From assembly GCA_002337455.1 (NCBI GenBank), contig DDGC01000004.1, positions 39,174-103,173 of the forward strand: a DNA stretch of 64,000 nt, given 5' to 3'. Made by a program: the position numbers and the translations under genes. This document shows, one piece after another, positions 35,138-43,086 of this stretch; position 1 is the stretch's first letter, and every line of letters starts with the position of its first letter. The stretch comes from Rhizobiales bacterium UBA1912 (GTDB lineage: Bacteria; Pseudomonadota; Alphaproteobacteria; Rhizobiales; Devosiaceae). The notes under the pieces are model-generated. The model worked only from the letters and a program-made list of their open reading frames with translations. It made no database searches and was not told the origin of the DNA.

Positions 35138-35977
35138 TCACAGGTTGGGATGCCGCAGCCCGGTGACCCGTTCGACGCGCTTGCGGTAGGCGGCGGGCGC
35201 GGCGGCAAAGCGGGCGAGAACGAAGACGTCGGTCGTTCCGAATTTTTGGTCGATAAAGGCATGGCTGGAAAACACAGCATTGACCCGCAGATAGCCGCGC
35301 ACAAGGGGCGGCATGGCGCGCAGGGCTGTGTGGCGGTCGGTCATCCCGGCCGGCAGCATGTTCATGGCAATTGCGTGCTCGGCACGGGCCTGAGCGTGCC
35401 AATCGGATGGCGCGCTGGCAGTATGATAGAGATGGGACAACGCCTGGGCATGCTGGCGCGGATCGGTGCCGGGAAAACTGGCCGCCCCGAAATAGGCGTC
35501 AATCGCGTTGCCGCACGCATAAGCCCAAAGTCCGCACCACAGCGCCTCGATGGTGCGCATGGAGCGATAGGCGGGGGCAACGCAGGAGCGGCCCACTTCG
35601 CAAAAGCGCTGGCCGGGGTGGCGCGCAAACAGGGTTTTGAGGTCAAACTCGCTATCGGCGTACCAGCCCAGGCACGGGGCGGGACTGGCCATGACGCGAT
35701 AGGTGCCGACAATGGGCGGCGTGTCGCCCAGGGTGCGGGCAGCAGTATCGATGACGATGATGTGGTCGCAATGGGGATCGAAGGCATCGGTCTCGATGTG
35801 CTTGGCGTGATCCATCCACGGCGCGTTTACACCCCGCTCGCGATGGAACACTTCATAGCGTAGTCGGCAGGCGGCAAAACGCTCGGCATCGGTTTGGGCA
35901 AGACGCACGGCGAACTGGCCCAGGCGGGCGAGCGGGGCCGGGCGGGTTTTTTCGAGTTTGAGCGCGGTGTCGATCAT
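35138..35977 (-). CDS. olsB: L-ornithine N-alpha-acyltransferase OlsB
   Basis: OlsB transfers a 3-hydroxyacyl chain from ACP to ornithine, the first step of phosphate-free ornithine lipid synthesis. The 279-residue protein has a GNAT-like hemolysin fold: CRLRYEVFHRERGV near residue 38, DHIIVIDTAARTLGDTPPIVGTYRVM, and CEVGRSCVAPAYRSMRTIEALWCGL. The C-terminal part PLVRGYLRVNAVFSSHAFIDQKFGTTDVFV is typical of the family. It lies next to mutS, as olsB does in rhizobia. With olsA at 22698 the pathway appears complete. Confidence 0.88.
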   Translation of the reverse strand: MIDTALKLEKTRPAPLARLGQFAVRLAQTDAERFAACRLRYEVFHRERGVNAPWMDHAKHIETDAFDPHCDHIIVIDTAARTLGDTPPIVGTYRVMASPAPCLGWYADSEFDLKTLFARHPGQRFCEVGRSCVAPAYRSMRTIEALWCGLWAYACGNAIDAYFGAASFPGTDPRQHAQALSHLYHTASAPSDWHAQARAEHAIAMNMLPAGMTDRHTALRAMPPLVRGYLRVNAVFSSHAFIDQKFGTTDVFVLARFAAAPAAYRKRVERVTGLRHPNL

Positions 35978-36059
35978 GGGTCTCGGGGGAGCGGGAGCGG
36001 TAACGTTGTTGTAGTCGAGTTGGGTGCTGGAGGGAATTGCGATGGTGGATGCCAGCGCT

Positions 36060-36192
36060 CAACTCCCCAAAGGGGCGAGGGAGTCAGGCTGCGGCTATCC
36101 TGGCGCTGGATATCCCAAGGGCTTCGGCATGATGAACCCTCGCCCCTTCGGGGAGAGGGTGGCCGGCAGGCCGGTGAGGGGGCCTTTCTTTT
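36060..36192. repeat. Long GC-rich inverted repeat, family D, copy 1
   Basis: The left arm has CTCCCCAAAGGGGCGAGGG, and the right arm has CCCTCGCCCCTTCGGGGAG followed by AGGGTGGCCGGCAGGCCGGTGAGGGGGCCTTT. The right arm is nearly the same as that of the element at 40217-40357. The element occupies most of the 311-bp gap between olsB and the LacI-type gene. I see no gene in that gap. Confidence 0.75.
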
Positions 36193-36255
36193 TGCCTGCC
36201 AACCCGAGGAACACTCTCCATCTTCCCTCTTGACTGCGCCATCTGAAACGCGCAA

Positions 36256-36271
36256 TGACTTACGTACCTCA
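36256..36271. promoter_or_regulatory. LacI-type operator overlapping the regulator's ribosome site
   Basis: TGACTTACGTACCTCA matches the operator before xylB (TGAGGTACGCACCTCA) at 13 of 16 positions, with the central CG usual in LacI-family operators. Its last base begins the AAAGGAGGAG ribosome site, so binding would block expression of the regulator itself. Confidence 0.7.
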
Positions 36272-36288
36272 AAGGAGGAGACGGGGTT

Positions 36289-37323
36289 TTGGAGAGCAGC
36301 GGGCGCGTGACTGTGCATGATCTGGCGCGGGCGGCAGGGGTGTCGCTGGCGACGGTGGACCGTGTGCTGAACGGCCGGCCCGGGGTGCGCAAAGGCACAA
36401 TCGAGAAGGTGGAGGCCGCGATTGCCGAAATCGGGTTTCGGCGCGACCTGACCGCTTCGATGCTGGCACGGGCCCGCGACATCGTTTTGAAAATCATCGT
36501 GCCCGAGGGGACCAACCAGTTTTTCGGCAAGCTGGCCGATGCGGTGGACAGCGTGGGCACTCAGATGCGCGCCGAACGGCTGCGGCTCGACCTTTTGCGC
36601 ATAAAGGCCATGGACACAAGGGCGCTGGTCGAGGCGCTCGATGACATTGGCGCCGAAGACGCCGACTGCGCGGTGATCGTGGCCATCGACAAGCCTGAAA
36701 TTCACGCTGCGGTGGCGCGGGCCGCGGGGCGGGGGATCAAGGTGATCGCTTTGGTTTCGGACCTGCCCGGTTCGGCCCGGCACGGGTTCGTGGGGATCGA
36801 CAACCGCGCGGCGGGGCGCATAGCGGGATCGCTGATGGGACGGTTTGTGCCGCAGGGGGGCACAATCGGTCTGGTGGCCGGATCGCTGGAGTTGATCGAT
36901 CATGCCGAGCGAATCCGGGGATTTTCCGAGATCATGGCGGTCGAATTTCCCAGCCTGACGCTGGTAGGGCCAATCGAGGGGCAGGACGAATTTACAGCGA
37001 CGTATGAAAAGAGCCTGGTGCTTTTTGAAGCCCATCCCGATCTCGCAGGTCTCTATAATGCCGGAGCGGGCAATGCGGGGCTTTTGATGGCCCTCAACGA
37101 GCGCGGTCTTGCTGGCAAAATGCGGGTGATCGGGCACGAATTGACCGGGCCGACGCGGGCCGGGCTGGAATCGGGCGCCATCGACGTCATATTGGACCAG
37201 AGCCCGGAAGACGAAATCCGTGCGGTGTGCGCCACGGCGCGGCGGCTGGTGGTGGGGGCTGACGCCGCCCCACCGCAGACACAATTGGAAATCAGGGTTC
37301 TGATGCGGGATCACCTGAGCTAG
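36289..37323 (+). CDS. LacI family transcriptional regulator of xylose genes
   Basis: A 344-residue LacI/GalR repressor. The helix-turn-helix and hinge are VTVHDLARAAGVSLATVDRVLNGRPGVRKGTIEKVEAAI (residues 7-45), and a type I periplasmic-binding-protein ligand domain follows. The start is TTG, chosen because AAAGGAGGAG lies 9 bases upstream and the motif begins at once. Divergence of position and operators suggests that it represses itself and xylBA, with xylose or a related sugar as inducer. The ligand is inferred from neighbours, not from the sequence. Confidence 0.88.
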   Translation: MESSGRVTVHDLARAAGVSLATVDRVLNGRPGVRKGTIEKVEAAIAEIGFRRDLTASMLARARDIVLKIIVPEGTNQFFGKLADAVDSVGTQMRAERLRLDLLRIKAMDTRALVEALDDIGAEDADCAVIVAIDKPEIHAAVARAAGRGIKVIALVSDLPGSARHGFVGIDNRAAGRIAGSLMGRFVPQGGTIGLVAGSLELIDHAERIRGFSEIMAVEFPSLTLVGPIEGQDEFTATYEKSLVLFEAHPDLAGLYNAGAGNAGLLMALNERGLAGKMRVIGHELTGPTRAGLESGAIDVILDQSPEDEIRAVCATARRLVVGADAAPPQTQLEIRVLMRDHLS

Positions 37324-37383
37324 GTTTCCCATATCCATCTTGCACGAGCGCCGAAAAGGCAGCCGAAACCGAGGAGATTTTCG

Positions 37384-37437
37384 ATGACCGAGTTTGAGGT
37401 ACGCACCTCATTTGTTGCGACGGAGGCCGCATGTTGA
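37384..37437 (+). CDS. Possible 17-codon leader peptide overlapping xylB start
   Basis: ATG at 37384, preceded by GAGGAG at 7-base spacing, opens a frame MTEFEVRTSFVATEAAC whose stop lies within the ATGTTGA that starts xylB. The frame contains the xyl operator. Good ribosome spacing and the stop/start overlap suggest translational coupling, but such a short frame could arise by chance. Confidence 0.35.
   Translation: MTEFEVRTSFVATEAAC
37395..37410. promoter_or_regulatory. LacI-type operator before xylB
   Basis: TGAGGTACGCACCTCA is a 16-bp palindrome with a single mismatched pair around the centre CG. It closely matches the site at 36256-36271 and lies 20 bp before xylB. Confidence 0.75.
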
Positions 37438-38897
37438 CCTATCTCGGGCTCGATATCGGAACGTCGGGCGTCAAGGCGGTGCTGATTGACGGCGAGGGGC
37501 AGGCGTTGGGCGAGGCCAGTGCGCCGCTGACCGTTTCCCGCCCCCGACCCGGCTTTTCAGAGCAGGACCCCGCCCATTGGTGGGAGGCTGTGCTTAGGGC
37601 CGTCGATACGCTCAAGGAGCGCCATCCCGATAGTGTATCGGCGATCCGGGGGATCGGGCTGTCGGGGCAGATGCATGGGGCGACGCTGCTCGACAAGAAC
37701 AATCAGGTGATCCGCCCGGCCATCCTGTGGAACGATGTGCGCGCGGCCACCGAATGTAAAGAAATGGAACAAGCGCTGCCCACGCTACGCCAGATTGCCG
37801 GCAATATCGCCATGCCGGGCTTTACGGCGCCAAAAATTTTGTGGGTCAAAAAGCACGAGCCGGAAAACTACGCCAAGATCGCCAAGGTGCTGCTGCCCAA
37901 GGATTATGTGCGGTTCCTTTTGACCGGCACTTACGTATCGGACATGTCGGATGCGGCAGGGACGCTGTGGCTGGACGTCGAATATCGCGGTTGGTCGGAC
38001 GATCTTCTGGCGGTTACGGGCCTAACCACCGAGCACATGCCGGCGCTTGTCGAGGGGAGCGAACCTTCGGGGCACCTTTCGGGTGAGCTTTGCCGCCGGT
38101 GGGGGATTGCCGAGACGCCCGTTGTGGCCGGGGGCGGGGGCGACAACGCAGCCTCGGCTTGCGGCATCGGGGCGGTGGAGCCGGGGACCGGGTTCGTCTC
38201 TCTGGGCACTTCGGGGGTGCTGTTTGTTTCCAACGACAAGTTCCGGCCCAATACCGAAGGCGCCGTGCATGCATTTTGTCACGCCATTCCCAAGACCTGG
38301 CACCAGATGGGGGTTTTCCTTTCAGCGACCGACAGTTTGAACTGGTTTTCCAAGCTGGTGGGACAGGACGCGGCCGGGGTGACGCGGGCCGTTGCCGAGA
38401 ACTTTTCCGGGCCGGGCGAGGAGATTTTCCTGCCGTACCTTTCCGGTGAGCGCACGCCGCACAATAACGCCAATGCGCGCGGCTCTTTTGTGGGGCTGTC
38501 GCACCTTTCCGATGCCCGGACCATGGGGCAGGCGGTGATGGAAGGCGTGGCGTTTGCGGTGCGCGACTGCCAGCGGGTGCTCACCGACGCGGGAACGCAG
38601 ATCGATACGCTGATCGCCGTGGGCGGCGGGTCGAAATCGGATCTGTGGCTCGAAATGATCGCCACCAATTTGGGCATGGCGATTGCCGTGCCCGAGGATG
38701 GGGATTTCGGCGGAGCGTTCGGCGCCGCTCGGCTGGGGTTGATCGCGGCGACCGGCGCCGACCCCAAGGCCGTCTGCAGCACACCGAAAATCGAGAAAAC
38801 CATCGATCCGAGAGCCGATCTCGTATCGGCTTATGACGAGACCTATGCGCGCTATCGCGCCCTTTATGCGGGTATTGAGGAGGCCCGAGCCCTATGA
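37431..38897 (+). CDS. xylB: Xylulokinase
   Basis: XylB phosphorylates D-xylulose to xylulose 5-phosphate for the pentose phosphate pathway. The 488-residue FGGY kinase starts MLTYLGLDIGTSGVKAVLID (phosphate-1 loop), then shows GLSGQMHGATLLD with the sugar-contacting residues, PAILWNDVRA, and the C-terminal GEEIFLPYLSGERTPHNNANARGSFVGL and GGGSKSDLWLEMIA. GGAGG precedes the ATG. Its stop overlaps xylA by 4 bp, so xylBA is an operon. Confidence 0.96.
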   Translation: MLTYLGLDIGTSGVKAVLIDGEGQALGEASAPLTVSRPRPGFSEQDPAHWWEAVLRAVDTLKERHPDSVSAIRGIGLSGQMHGATLLDKNNQVIRPAILWNDVRAATECKEMEQALPTLRQIAGNIAMPGFTAPKILWVKKHEPENYAKIAKVLLPKDYVRFLLTGTYVSDMSDAAGTLWLDVEYRGWSDDLLAVTGLTTEHMPALVEGSEPSGHLSGELCRRWGIAETPVVAGGGGDNAASACGIGAVEPGTGFVSLGTSGVLFVSNDKFRPNTEGAVHAFCHAIPKTWHQMGVFLSATDSLNWFSKLVGQDAAGVTRAVAENFSGPGEEIFLPYLSGERTPHNNANARGSFVGLSHLSDARTMGQAVMEGVAFAVRDCQRVLTDAGTQIDTLIAVGGGSKSDLWLEMIATNLGMAIAVPEDGDFGGAFGAARLGLIAATGADPKAVCSTPKIEKTIDPRADLVSAYDETYARYRALYAGIEEARAL

Positions 38898-40201
38898 GCG
38901 ATTTTTTCAAAGGCCTGAGCAAGGTCGAGTATGAAGGCCCGGACAGCGACAATCCGCTGGCCTTCCATCACTACAACCCCGACGAAATCGTCATGGGCAA
39001 GCGGATGGAAGAGCATTTGCGCTTTGCCGTGGCCTATTGGCATTCGTTTGCCTGGGAGGGGGGCGATCCGTTTGGCGGGCGGACTTTTGAGCGCCCGTGG
39101 TTCGATGACGGCATGGACGGCGCAAGACTGAAGGCCGACGTGGCGTTCGAATTGTTTTCCCTGCTCGGGGCGCCCTATTTCTGCTTTCATGACGCCGATG
39201 TGCGGCCCGAGAGCGAAAGCTTTGCCAAGAGCAAGAAGCGGCTCGAAGCACTGGCCGACATCTTTGAGCAAAAGATTGCCGAGACCGGCGTCAAACTGCT
39301 CTGGGGCACGGCGAATTTGTTTTCCAACCGGCGGTTCATGGGTGGTGCGGCGACCAATCCCGACCCTGACGTCTTTGCCTACGCCGGCGCGACCATCAAG
39401 GCCAATATGGACGTCACTCACCGGCTGGGGGGCGAGAACTATGTGCTGTGGGGTGGGCGCGAGGGGTATGAAACCCTACTCAACACCAATCTGGGCCAGG
39501 AGATGGACCAGATGGCGCGCATGCTCTCGATGGTTGTCGATTACAAGCACAAGATCGGGTTTTCGGGCGCCATCCTGATCGAGCCCAAGCCGCAGGAGCC
39601 GACCAAGCACCAGTACGATTATGACGTTTCCACGGTCTATGGGTTCTTGAAGAAATACGGGCTGGAAAACGAAGTGAAGGTCAATATCGAGGTGGGACAT
39701 GCGATCCTCGCCGGGCACACCTTCGAGCATGAAGTGGCCATGGCCGCGGCGCACGGGATTTTCGGCTCCATCGACATGAACCGCAACGACATGCAATCGG
39801 GCTGGGATACCGACCAGTTCCCCAACAATGTGCCCGAAGTGGCGCTGGCCTATTACCACATTCTCAAAGCCGGTGGCTTTACCACGGGGGGCACCAATTT
39901 CGACGCGAAATTGCGGCGCCAGTCGATCGACCCCGAGGACCTGCTGCATGGCCATATCGGCGGGATGGACACCTGCGCGCGGGGGCTGAAAGCCGCGGCG
40001 GCGATCATCGAGGACGGGACCTATGATGCATTCCTGGCCGACCGCTACGCCGGTTGGGGTGGCGCCGAGGCCCAGGCGATGCTCAAGGGCGAGCGGACGC
40101 TTGCCGATATTGCCGGGCGGGTTGAGGCCGAGGGGATCAATCCGCAGCCCAAATCGGGGCGGCAGGAATACCTGGAGAATCTGATCAACCGGTTCGTTTA
40201 A
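38894..40201 (+). CDS. xylA: Xylose isomerase
   Basis: XylA converts D-xylose to D-xylulose in the cytoplasm, using two divalent metals. The 435-residue protein has the family signatures VLWGGREGYETLLNT, the metal and catalytic residues in LIEPKPQEPTKHQYDYD and VNIEVGHAILAGHTFEHEVA, and SIDMNRNDMQSGWDTDQFP. It matches the class II (longer, about 435-residue) isomerases. It is translationally coupled to xylB. Confidence 0.97.
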   Translation: MSDFFKGLSKVEYEGPDSDNPLAFHHYNPDEIVMGKRMEEHLRFAVAYWHSFAWEGGDPFGGRTFERPWFDDGMDGARLKADVAFELFSLLGAPYFCFHDADVRPESESFAKSKKRLEALADIFEQKIAETGVKLLWGTANLFSNRRFMGGAATNPDPDVFAYAGATIKANMDVTHRLGGENYVLWGGREGYETLLNTNLGQEMDQMARMLSMVVDYKHKIGFSGAILIEPKPQEPTKHQYDYDVSTVYGFLKKYGLENEVKVNIEVGHAILAGHTFEHEVAMAAAHGIFGSIDMNRNDMQSGWDTDQFPNNVPEVALAYYHILKAGGFTTGGTNFDAKLRRQSIDPEDLLHGHIGGMDTCARGLKAAAAIIEDGTYDAFLADRYAGWGGAEAQAMLKGERTLADIAGRVEAEGINPQPKSGRQEYLENLINRFV

Positions 40202-40216
40202 GTTCAAAAAGGAAGG

Positions 40217-40357
40217 AAGGCCCCCTCACCCCGGCCCTCTCCCCCAAGGGAGAGGGAGGCTCTTTTGGCAGCGCTTGAGATCATCTCCCAGTGCTGCGGC
40301 TGGTTGAGCCCTCTCCCTTGGGGGAGAGGGTGCCCGGCAGGGCGGTGAGGGGGCCTT
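40217..40357. repeat. Long GC-rich inverted repeat, family D, copy 2
   Basis: AAGGCCCCCTCACC plus GGCCCTCTCCCCCAAGGGAG on the left is mirrored on the right by CCCTCTCCCTTGGGGGAGAG and GGTGAGGGGGCCTT. The arms total over 40 bp each around a 47-bp loop. The element fills the gap between xylA and the beta-xylosidase gene and may weaken read-through or stabilise the xylBA message. Confidence 0.8.
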
Positions 40358-40379
40358 TCCTTATTTGGGAGGAGACCCA

Positions 40380-41963
40380 ATGCCCATTCGCCAAAACCCC
40401 ATTCTGCCGGGGTTTAATCCCGATCCTTCGATCCTGCGGGTCGGGGAGGACTATTATATTGCGACGTCGACCTTCGAGTGGTTTCCGGGCGTGCAGATCC
40501 ACCATTCGCGGGACCTTGCGAACTGGGAGCTTCTGACCCGGCCGCTGACGCGCAAGAGCCAGCTCGACATGCGCGGCAACCCCGATTCCTGCGGTATCTG
40601 GGCGCCGTGTCTCAGCCATGACGGGGAGAAGTTCTGGCTGGTCTATACCGACGTCAAGCGCAAGGACGGCAACTTCAAGGACGCGCATAATTATATCGTC
40701 ACGGCAGATGAGATCACCGGGCCGTGGTCTGACCCGATCTATGTCAATTCTTCGGGGTTCGACCCATCGCTGTTTCACGACGATGACGGGAAGAAGTGGT
40801 TTTTGAATATGTTGTGGGACCACCGCGAGGGGCATCACCGTTTTGCGGGGATCGCGCTCCAGGAGTTCGATGCGGCGAGCGGGAAACTGGTGGGCGAGCG
40901 AACAAATATCTTCAAGGGCTCGCCGCTGAAGCTGGTCGAGGGGCCGCATCTCTACAAGCGCGACGGCTGGTATTACCTTTTGACCGCCGAGGGCGGGACG
41001 GGATACGAGCACGCGGCGACGCTGGCGCGGTCGAAAAGCATCGACGGACCGTATGAATTGCATCCCGACACGTATCTGGTCACGGCGAAGGACGATCCGC
41101 TCAACCCACTGCAGCGGGCCGGGCATGGCGACATCGTCGAAACGCCGGATGGCGCAACCTATGTGGTGCATTTGACCGGGCGGCCGACGACGCAGAAGCG
41201 GCGGTGCGTTTTGGGGCGCGAGACGGCGTTGCAGAAAGCCGAATGGCGCGATGACGGGTGGCTATATCTGGTGGGTGGGTCGAACCTGCCGGCGTCCGAA
41301 GTGGAGGTGCCGGGGTCATACGATCAGGCCGGGTTCGATGCCGAGCGGCGCTATGATTTCGATGGCGAATTGCACATCGATTTCCAGTGGCTGCGCACGC
41401 CCGAACCCGAGCGGATTTTCAGGCTCGGGGGCGGCAAGCTGACGCTGATCGGGCGGGAATCGATCGCCTCATGGTTCGAGCAGGCGCTGGTGGCGCGGCG
41501 GCAGACCCATTTCGATTTCGAGGCGGAGACCGAAGTGGGTTTCGATCCGCGCGATGAGCGCGAAATGGCGGGGCTGACCGGCTATTACGGGCGTTACAAT
41601 TTCCATTATCTGCACCTGACCGCCGATCCGGATGGCAGGCGTGAGCTCAATATCTTTTCGTCAGTGGTGTCGCACCCGGATGGCAAGCTGACCTATTGGA
41701 TCGAACCGGTGCCCGTGAGCGCCGGACCGGTGCGCATGAAGATGCGGGTGGAAAATTCGAAGCTGCAATATTTCTATGCGCAGGGGTCCGAGGACTGGCA
41801 GAAAATCGGGCCGGAACTGGACGCCTCGATCCTTTCGGACGAATGCGGCGGGCATGCCGAGCATGGCAGCTTTACCGGGGCTTTCGTTGGCATGGCGGCG
41901 CAGGATCTCAACGGGACGGCGCGGGAAGCTGACTTCTCGTATTTCGCTTATCGGCCGCTGTAG
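40380..41963 (+). CDS. xynB: Glycoside hydrolase family 43 beta-xylosidase
   Basis: The 527-residue enzyme should release xylose from xylo-oligosaccharides. The N-terminal five-bladed GH43 domain has the base Asp15 (GFNPDPSIL), the pKa-modulating Asp near 128 (SSGFDPSLF) and the acid Glu near 187 (LVEGPHLYK). The C-terminal beta-sandwich is typical of GH43 subfamily 11/12 beta-xylosidases. There is no signal peptide, so substrate must be imported by a transporter not in this window. ATG 40380 follows GGGAGGAG. Same strand as xylBA, but separated by a large palindrome. Confidence 0.92.
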   Translation: MPIRQNPILPGFNPDPSILRVGEDYYIATSTFEWFPGVQIHHSRDLANWELLTRPLTRKSQLDMRGNPDSCGIWAPCLSHDGEKFWLVYTDVKRKDGNFKDAHNYIVTADEITGPWSDPIYVNSSGFDPSLFHDDDGKKWFLNMLWDHREGHHRFAGIALQEFDAASGKLVGERTNIFKGSPLKLVEGPHLYKRDGWYYLLTAEGGTGYEHAATLARSKSIDGPYELHPDTYLVTAKDDPLNPLQRAGHGDIVETPDGATYVVHLTGRPTTQKRRCVLGRETALQKAEWRDDGWLYLVGGSNLPASEVEVPGSYDQAGFDAERRYDFDGELHIDFQWLRTPEPERIFRLGGGKLTLIGRESIASWFEQALVARRQTHFDFEAETEVGFDPRDEREMAGLTGYYGRYNFHYLHLTADPDGRRELNIFSSVVSHPDGKLTYWIEPVPVSAGPVRMKMRVENSKLQYFYAQGSEDWQKIGPELDASILSDECGGHAEHGSFTGAFVGMAAQDLNGTAREADFSYFAYRPL

Positions 41964-41972
41964 GGCAAAAAA

Positions 41973-42006
41973 AGCGCTGGCGGTTTCACGTGAATCCGCC
42001 AGCGCT
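41973..42006. terminator. Bidirectional terminator between xynB and ohr
   Basis: AGCGCTGGCGG (41973-41983) pairs perfectly with CCGCCAGCGCT (41996-42006). The loop region contains TTCACGTGAA. On the minus strand the run TTTTTTT follows, suiting ohr; xynB converges on it. Confidence 0.8.
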
Positions 42007-42029
42007 CTCCAGAAAGTCGTCAGGCGCTA

Positions 42030-42458
42030 TCAGGCCTGCTTGAGCTCGACTTCGATATTGCCGCGCGTGGCGTGGGAATAGGGACAGATGATGTGCGCCC
42101 GGTCCATCACGTCTTTAAGTGCTTCGGTATCGAGGCCCGGCGCGGCGGCTGTGAGGATGACTTTGAGGCCAAAGCCCTCGCCATCGTCGCGCTTGCCGAA
42201 GCCGACATCGGCCGAGACCGTGGCTTCCTTGGGCAGATCGACGTTGGCCTTACGGGCAGCCGCGCGCATTGCGCCAAGAAAACAGGCCGAATAGCCGGTG
42301 GCAAAAAGCTGTTCGGGGTTGGTGCCGTCACCGCCCGAGCCACCCATTTCCTTGGGTGTCGAGAGCTTCACATCCAGTTTGCCGTCATCGGTTTTCGAAT
42401 GACCGTCTTCGCGGCCACCGCCGCTGGCCGTTGCGTGGGCGGTATAAAGGATTTCCAT
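42030..42458 (-). CDS. ohr: Organic hydroperoxide resistance protein Ohr
   Basis: Ohr is a thiol peroxidase that reduces organic hydroperoxides to alcohols. ATG 42458 gives 142 residues starting MEILYTAHATASGGGREDG. The two catalytic cysteines are Cys59 (GYSACFLGAMR) and Cys125 (AHIICPYSHATRGN), as in Ohr of the Ohr/OsmC family. GGGAG lies before the start. It diverges from ohrR, with a palindromic operator between them. Confidence 0.95.
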   Translation of the reverse strand: MEILYTAHATASGGGREDGHSKTDDGKLDVKLSTPKEMGGSGGDGTNPEQLFATGYSACFLGAMRAAARKANVDLPKEATVSADVGFGKRDDGEGFGLKVILTAAAPGLDTEALKDVMDRAHIICPYSHATRGNIEVELKQA

Positions 42459-42554
42459 GATGTACTCCCATGATTGGTCTGGTTGGTTGCAAGGTGAACG
42501 CATTGGGCTCGAAGAGGTTCGCCGCGTATCGGTGACGCGAACATAGGTGAGATT

Positions 42555-42572
42555 TATATTGTACACAATATA
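42555..42572. promoter_or_regulatory. OhrR-type operator
   Basis: TATATTGT (42555-42562) and ACAATATA (42565-42572) are perfect 8-bp arms with AC between them. They lie in the ohr-ohrR divergent gap, only 21 bp before the ohrR start. A/T-rich palindromes of this kind are known OhrR sites. Confidence 0.8.
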
Positions 42573-42593
42573 GTTTTGTGCGATATTTTTGTC

Positions 42594-43049
42594 ATGAAAG
42601 AGACCGACGCGCCCATTCTGGCCCCCGAACAGCAATTGTGTTTTGCGGTTTATGCCGCAGGACAGGCGTTTGCGCGGCTTTACCGGCCGCTGCTCGAGCC
42701 GCTGGGACTGACCTATCCGCAGTATCTGGCGATGCTGGTGCTCTGGGAGGGCGAGCCGATTTCCGTGACGGGCATCGGCCAGCGTCTGGGGCTGGATACA
42801 GGCACGCTCACTCCACTGCTCAAACGTCTCGAAGCCGCGGGCCTGGTGCGGCGGACGCGTAGTGCCGAGGACGAGCGGCGGGTGGTGGTGACCCTCACCG
42901 ATCGCGGGCGGGCGCTCAAGGAGCGGGCGCGGACCATTCCCGACGCGGTTGCCTGTGCAAGCGGGCGCGATATCGATGGGGTGGTTGCCTTGCGCGACGA
43001 GCTCAAGGCCCTGGCAAGAGCCTTGGACACATCTGAAAGCGCCCTCTAG
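42594..43049 (+). CDS. ohrR: MarR family peroxide-sensing repressor OhrR
   Basis: OhrR represses ohr until organic peroxide oxidises its reactive cysteine. ATG 42594 gives 151 residues. Cys16 in EQQLCFAVYAAGQAF is the sensor, and a second cysteine at 121 lies 105 residues later, the same spacing as the 2-Cys OhrR of Xanthomonas (22 and 127). The winged helix is VTGIGQRLGLDTGTLTPLLKRLEAAGLVRRTRSAEDERRVVVTLT. No ribosome site is visible before the ATG, so the message may be leaderless; an upstream TTG at 42576 is less likely. Confidence 0.93.
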   Translation: MKETDAPILAPEQQLCFAVYAAGQAFARLYRPLLEPLGLTYPQYLAMLVLWEGEPISVTGIGQRLGLDTGTLTPLLKRLEAAGLVRRTRSAEDERRVVVTLTDRGRALKERARTIPDAVACASGRDIDGVVALRDELKALARALDTSESAL

Positions 43050-43086
43050 GTAGCGACTTATACTCGAAACGCTCTATGATCTTGGG

